Assembly (NCBI RefSeq): GCF_035653575.1
Contig: NZ_DASRBQ010000068.1
Coordinates: forward strand, 25,946-89,945
Direction of reading: 5' to 3'
DNA length: 64,000 nucleotides
Source: Actinocrinis sp035653575
Lineage (GTDB): Bacteria; Actinomycetota; Actinomycetes; Streptomycetales; Catenulisporaceae
The notes under the pieces were generated by a model, which saw only the letters and a list, made by a program, of their open reading frames with translations, searched no databases and was not told where the DNA came from. Positions 63,609 through 64,000 of this stretch are shown here, piece after piece (the first letter of the stretch is position 1; each line of letters begins with the position of its first letter). Made by a program: the position numbers and the translations under genes.

Positions 63609-64000
63609 TCAGCTCGGGTCGGTTGACCGGGTCAGGGTGCGGAAGGCGAGGTGGCGGCCGTGGCCTTGCGCGACGGCGAGCGCGAACCACAGGCGCAGGA
63701 CTCCGTCGACGGTGTCCTGCTGGTTCTCCCCGACGTACATCGGACGCAGCCCGACCGCGCTGATCAGGGCCTCCATGGTGGCCCGGTCGCCGGCGGGCGC
63801 TGAGTAGAACATGTCGGCGGGTATGCCGTCGAACTGCGGGTCGGCCAGGTTCTCGCCCCCGAGAGTGTTGAAGGCGCGGGCATAGCGGGCCTTGGGCGCG
63901 AGCCGGGCGATGTGCTCGGCGTGGTGGGCGACGGGGCCGCCGACGTTGTTGGCGGCGTCGATGACGAGCTTGTCGGCGAGGGCGTCGCCGTGGGTGGCCA
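63609..64000 (-). CDS. F420-dependent NADP oxidoreductase-like protein (partial)
   Basis: The C-terminal 130 or so residues of a gene running off the right edge. The reading KLVIDAANNVGGPV, YARAFNTLGGENLADPQFDG, PADMFYSAPAGD and GLRPMYVGENQQDTVDGVLRLW matches the second half of the NADPH-dependent F420 reductase family (FNO-like Rossmann proteins), including the AFNTLG.EN motif that closes the active site. The N-terminal nucleotide-binding half is outside the window. It is convergent with the CHAT partner gene, with 20 bases between their stops. Many actinobacterial members act on NADP and F420 or unknown ligands; the substrate is not called. Confidence 0.85.
   Translation of the reverse strand, partial: ATHGDALADKLVIDAANNVGGPVAHHAEHIARLAPKARYARAFNTLGGENLADPQFDGIPADMFYSAPAGDRATMEALISAVGLRPMYVGENQQDTVDGVLRLWFALAVAQGHGRHLAFRTLTRSTDPS

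Overview
The window is very GC-rich DNA with dense, mostly short-spaced genes, frequent GTG/TTG starts and perfect GC hairpins between convergent genes. Gene content (DUF2637/SpdB2-like membrane protein, a DUF5999-type small protein, a family 2B encapsulin, a tandem glycine riboswitch before gcvP, many secreted Tat/Sec glycosidases) points to a filamentous actinobacterium of the Streptomycetales/Catenulisporales kind. This is inferred from gene families, not from a marker gene. No rRNA, tRNA, CRISPR array, IS element or prophage was recognised.

Layout. 1-14 kb: a polysaccharide-use region on the minus strand, with a sugar ABC importer (permease start and binding lipoprotein), a ROK repressor, a secreted GH15 glucodextranase-like enzyme and two secreted GH78-like enzymes. 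One of these carries three Cys-rich C-terminal repeats. Two similar palindromes, one upstream of the importer and one upstream of GH15, may be ROK operators. Inserted between them are a divergent MarR/YceI pair with twin operators, a Phd/RelE toxin-antitoxin pair and a small membrane protein. 14-23 kb: a LysR/MFS divergon, a Tat-exported multicopper oxidase, a MATE/AlkZ-like/VOC run and a DUF2637 protein. 23-33 kb: a tandem glycine riboswitch with gcvP, a DUF5999 gene, an NfeD-like/flotillin pair, a glutamate-cysteine-ligase-like enzyme, a CPBP protease and a GNAT.

33-42 kb: a Roco GTPase with leucine-rich repeats, a zinc-free MDR oxidoreductase, a GNAT, then an operon of class II aldolase, class III aminotransferase and FGGY kinase. 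The operon faces a TetR gene and could be an uncharacterised amino-polyol or amino-sugar catabolic route. 43-51 kb: peptide deformylase, a CE4 deacetylase, a family 2B encapsulin followed by a polyprenyl synthase (probable shell and cargo), an MtnA/eIF-2B-like isomerase and a GH43-ricin enzyme. 51-54 kb: an XRE (MmyB-like) regulator divergent from an NTF2-like protein and a DHA2 exporter.

54-63.6 kb is the most accessory-looking part: a WXG100/ESX-like helical protein overlapping a 1318-residue Rhs protein with a C-terminal ADP-ribosyltransferase-type toxin, a small probable immunity protein, then a TPR-like CHAT (caspase-fold) protease tightly linked to a small unidentified partner. The last gene, cut by the window edge, is an F420-dependent NADP oxidoreductase-like protein.
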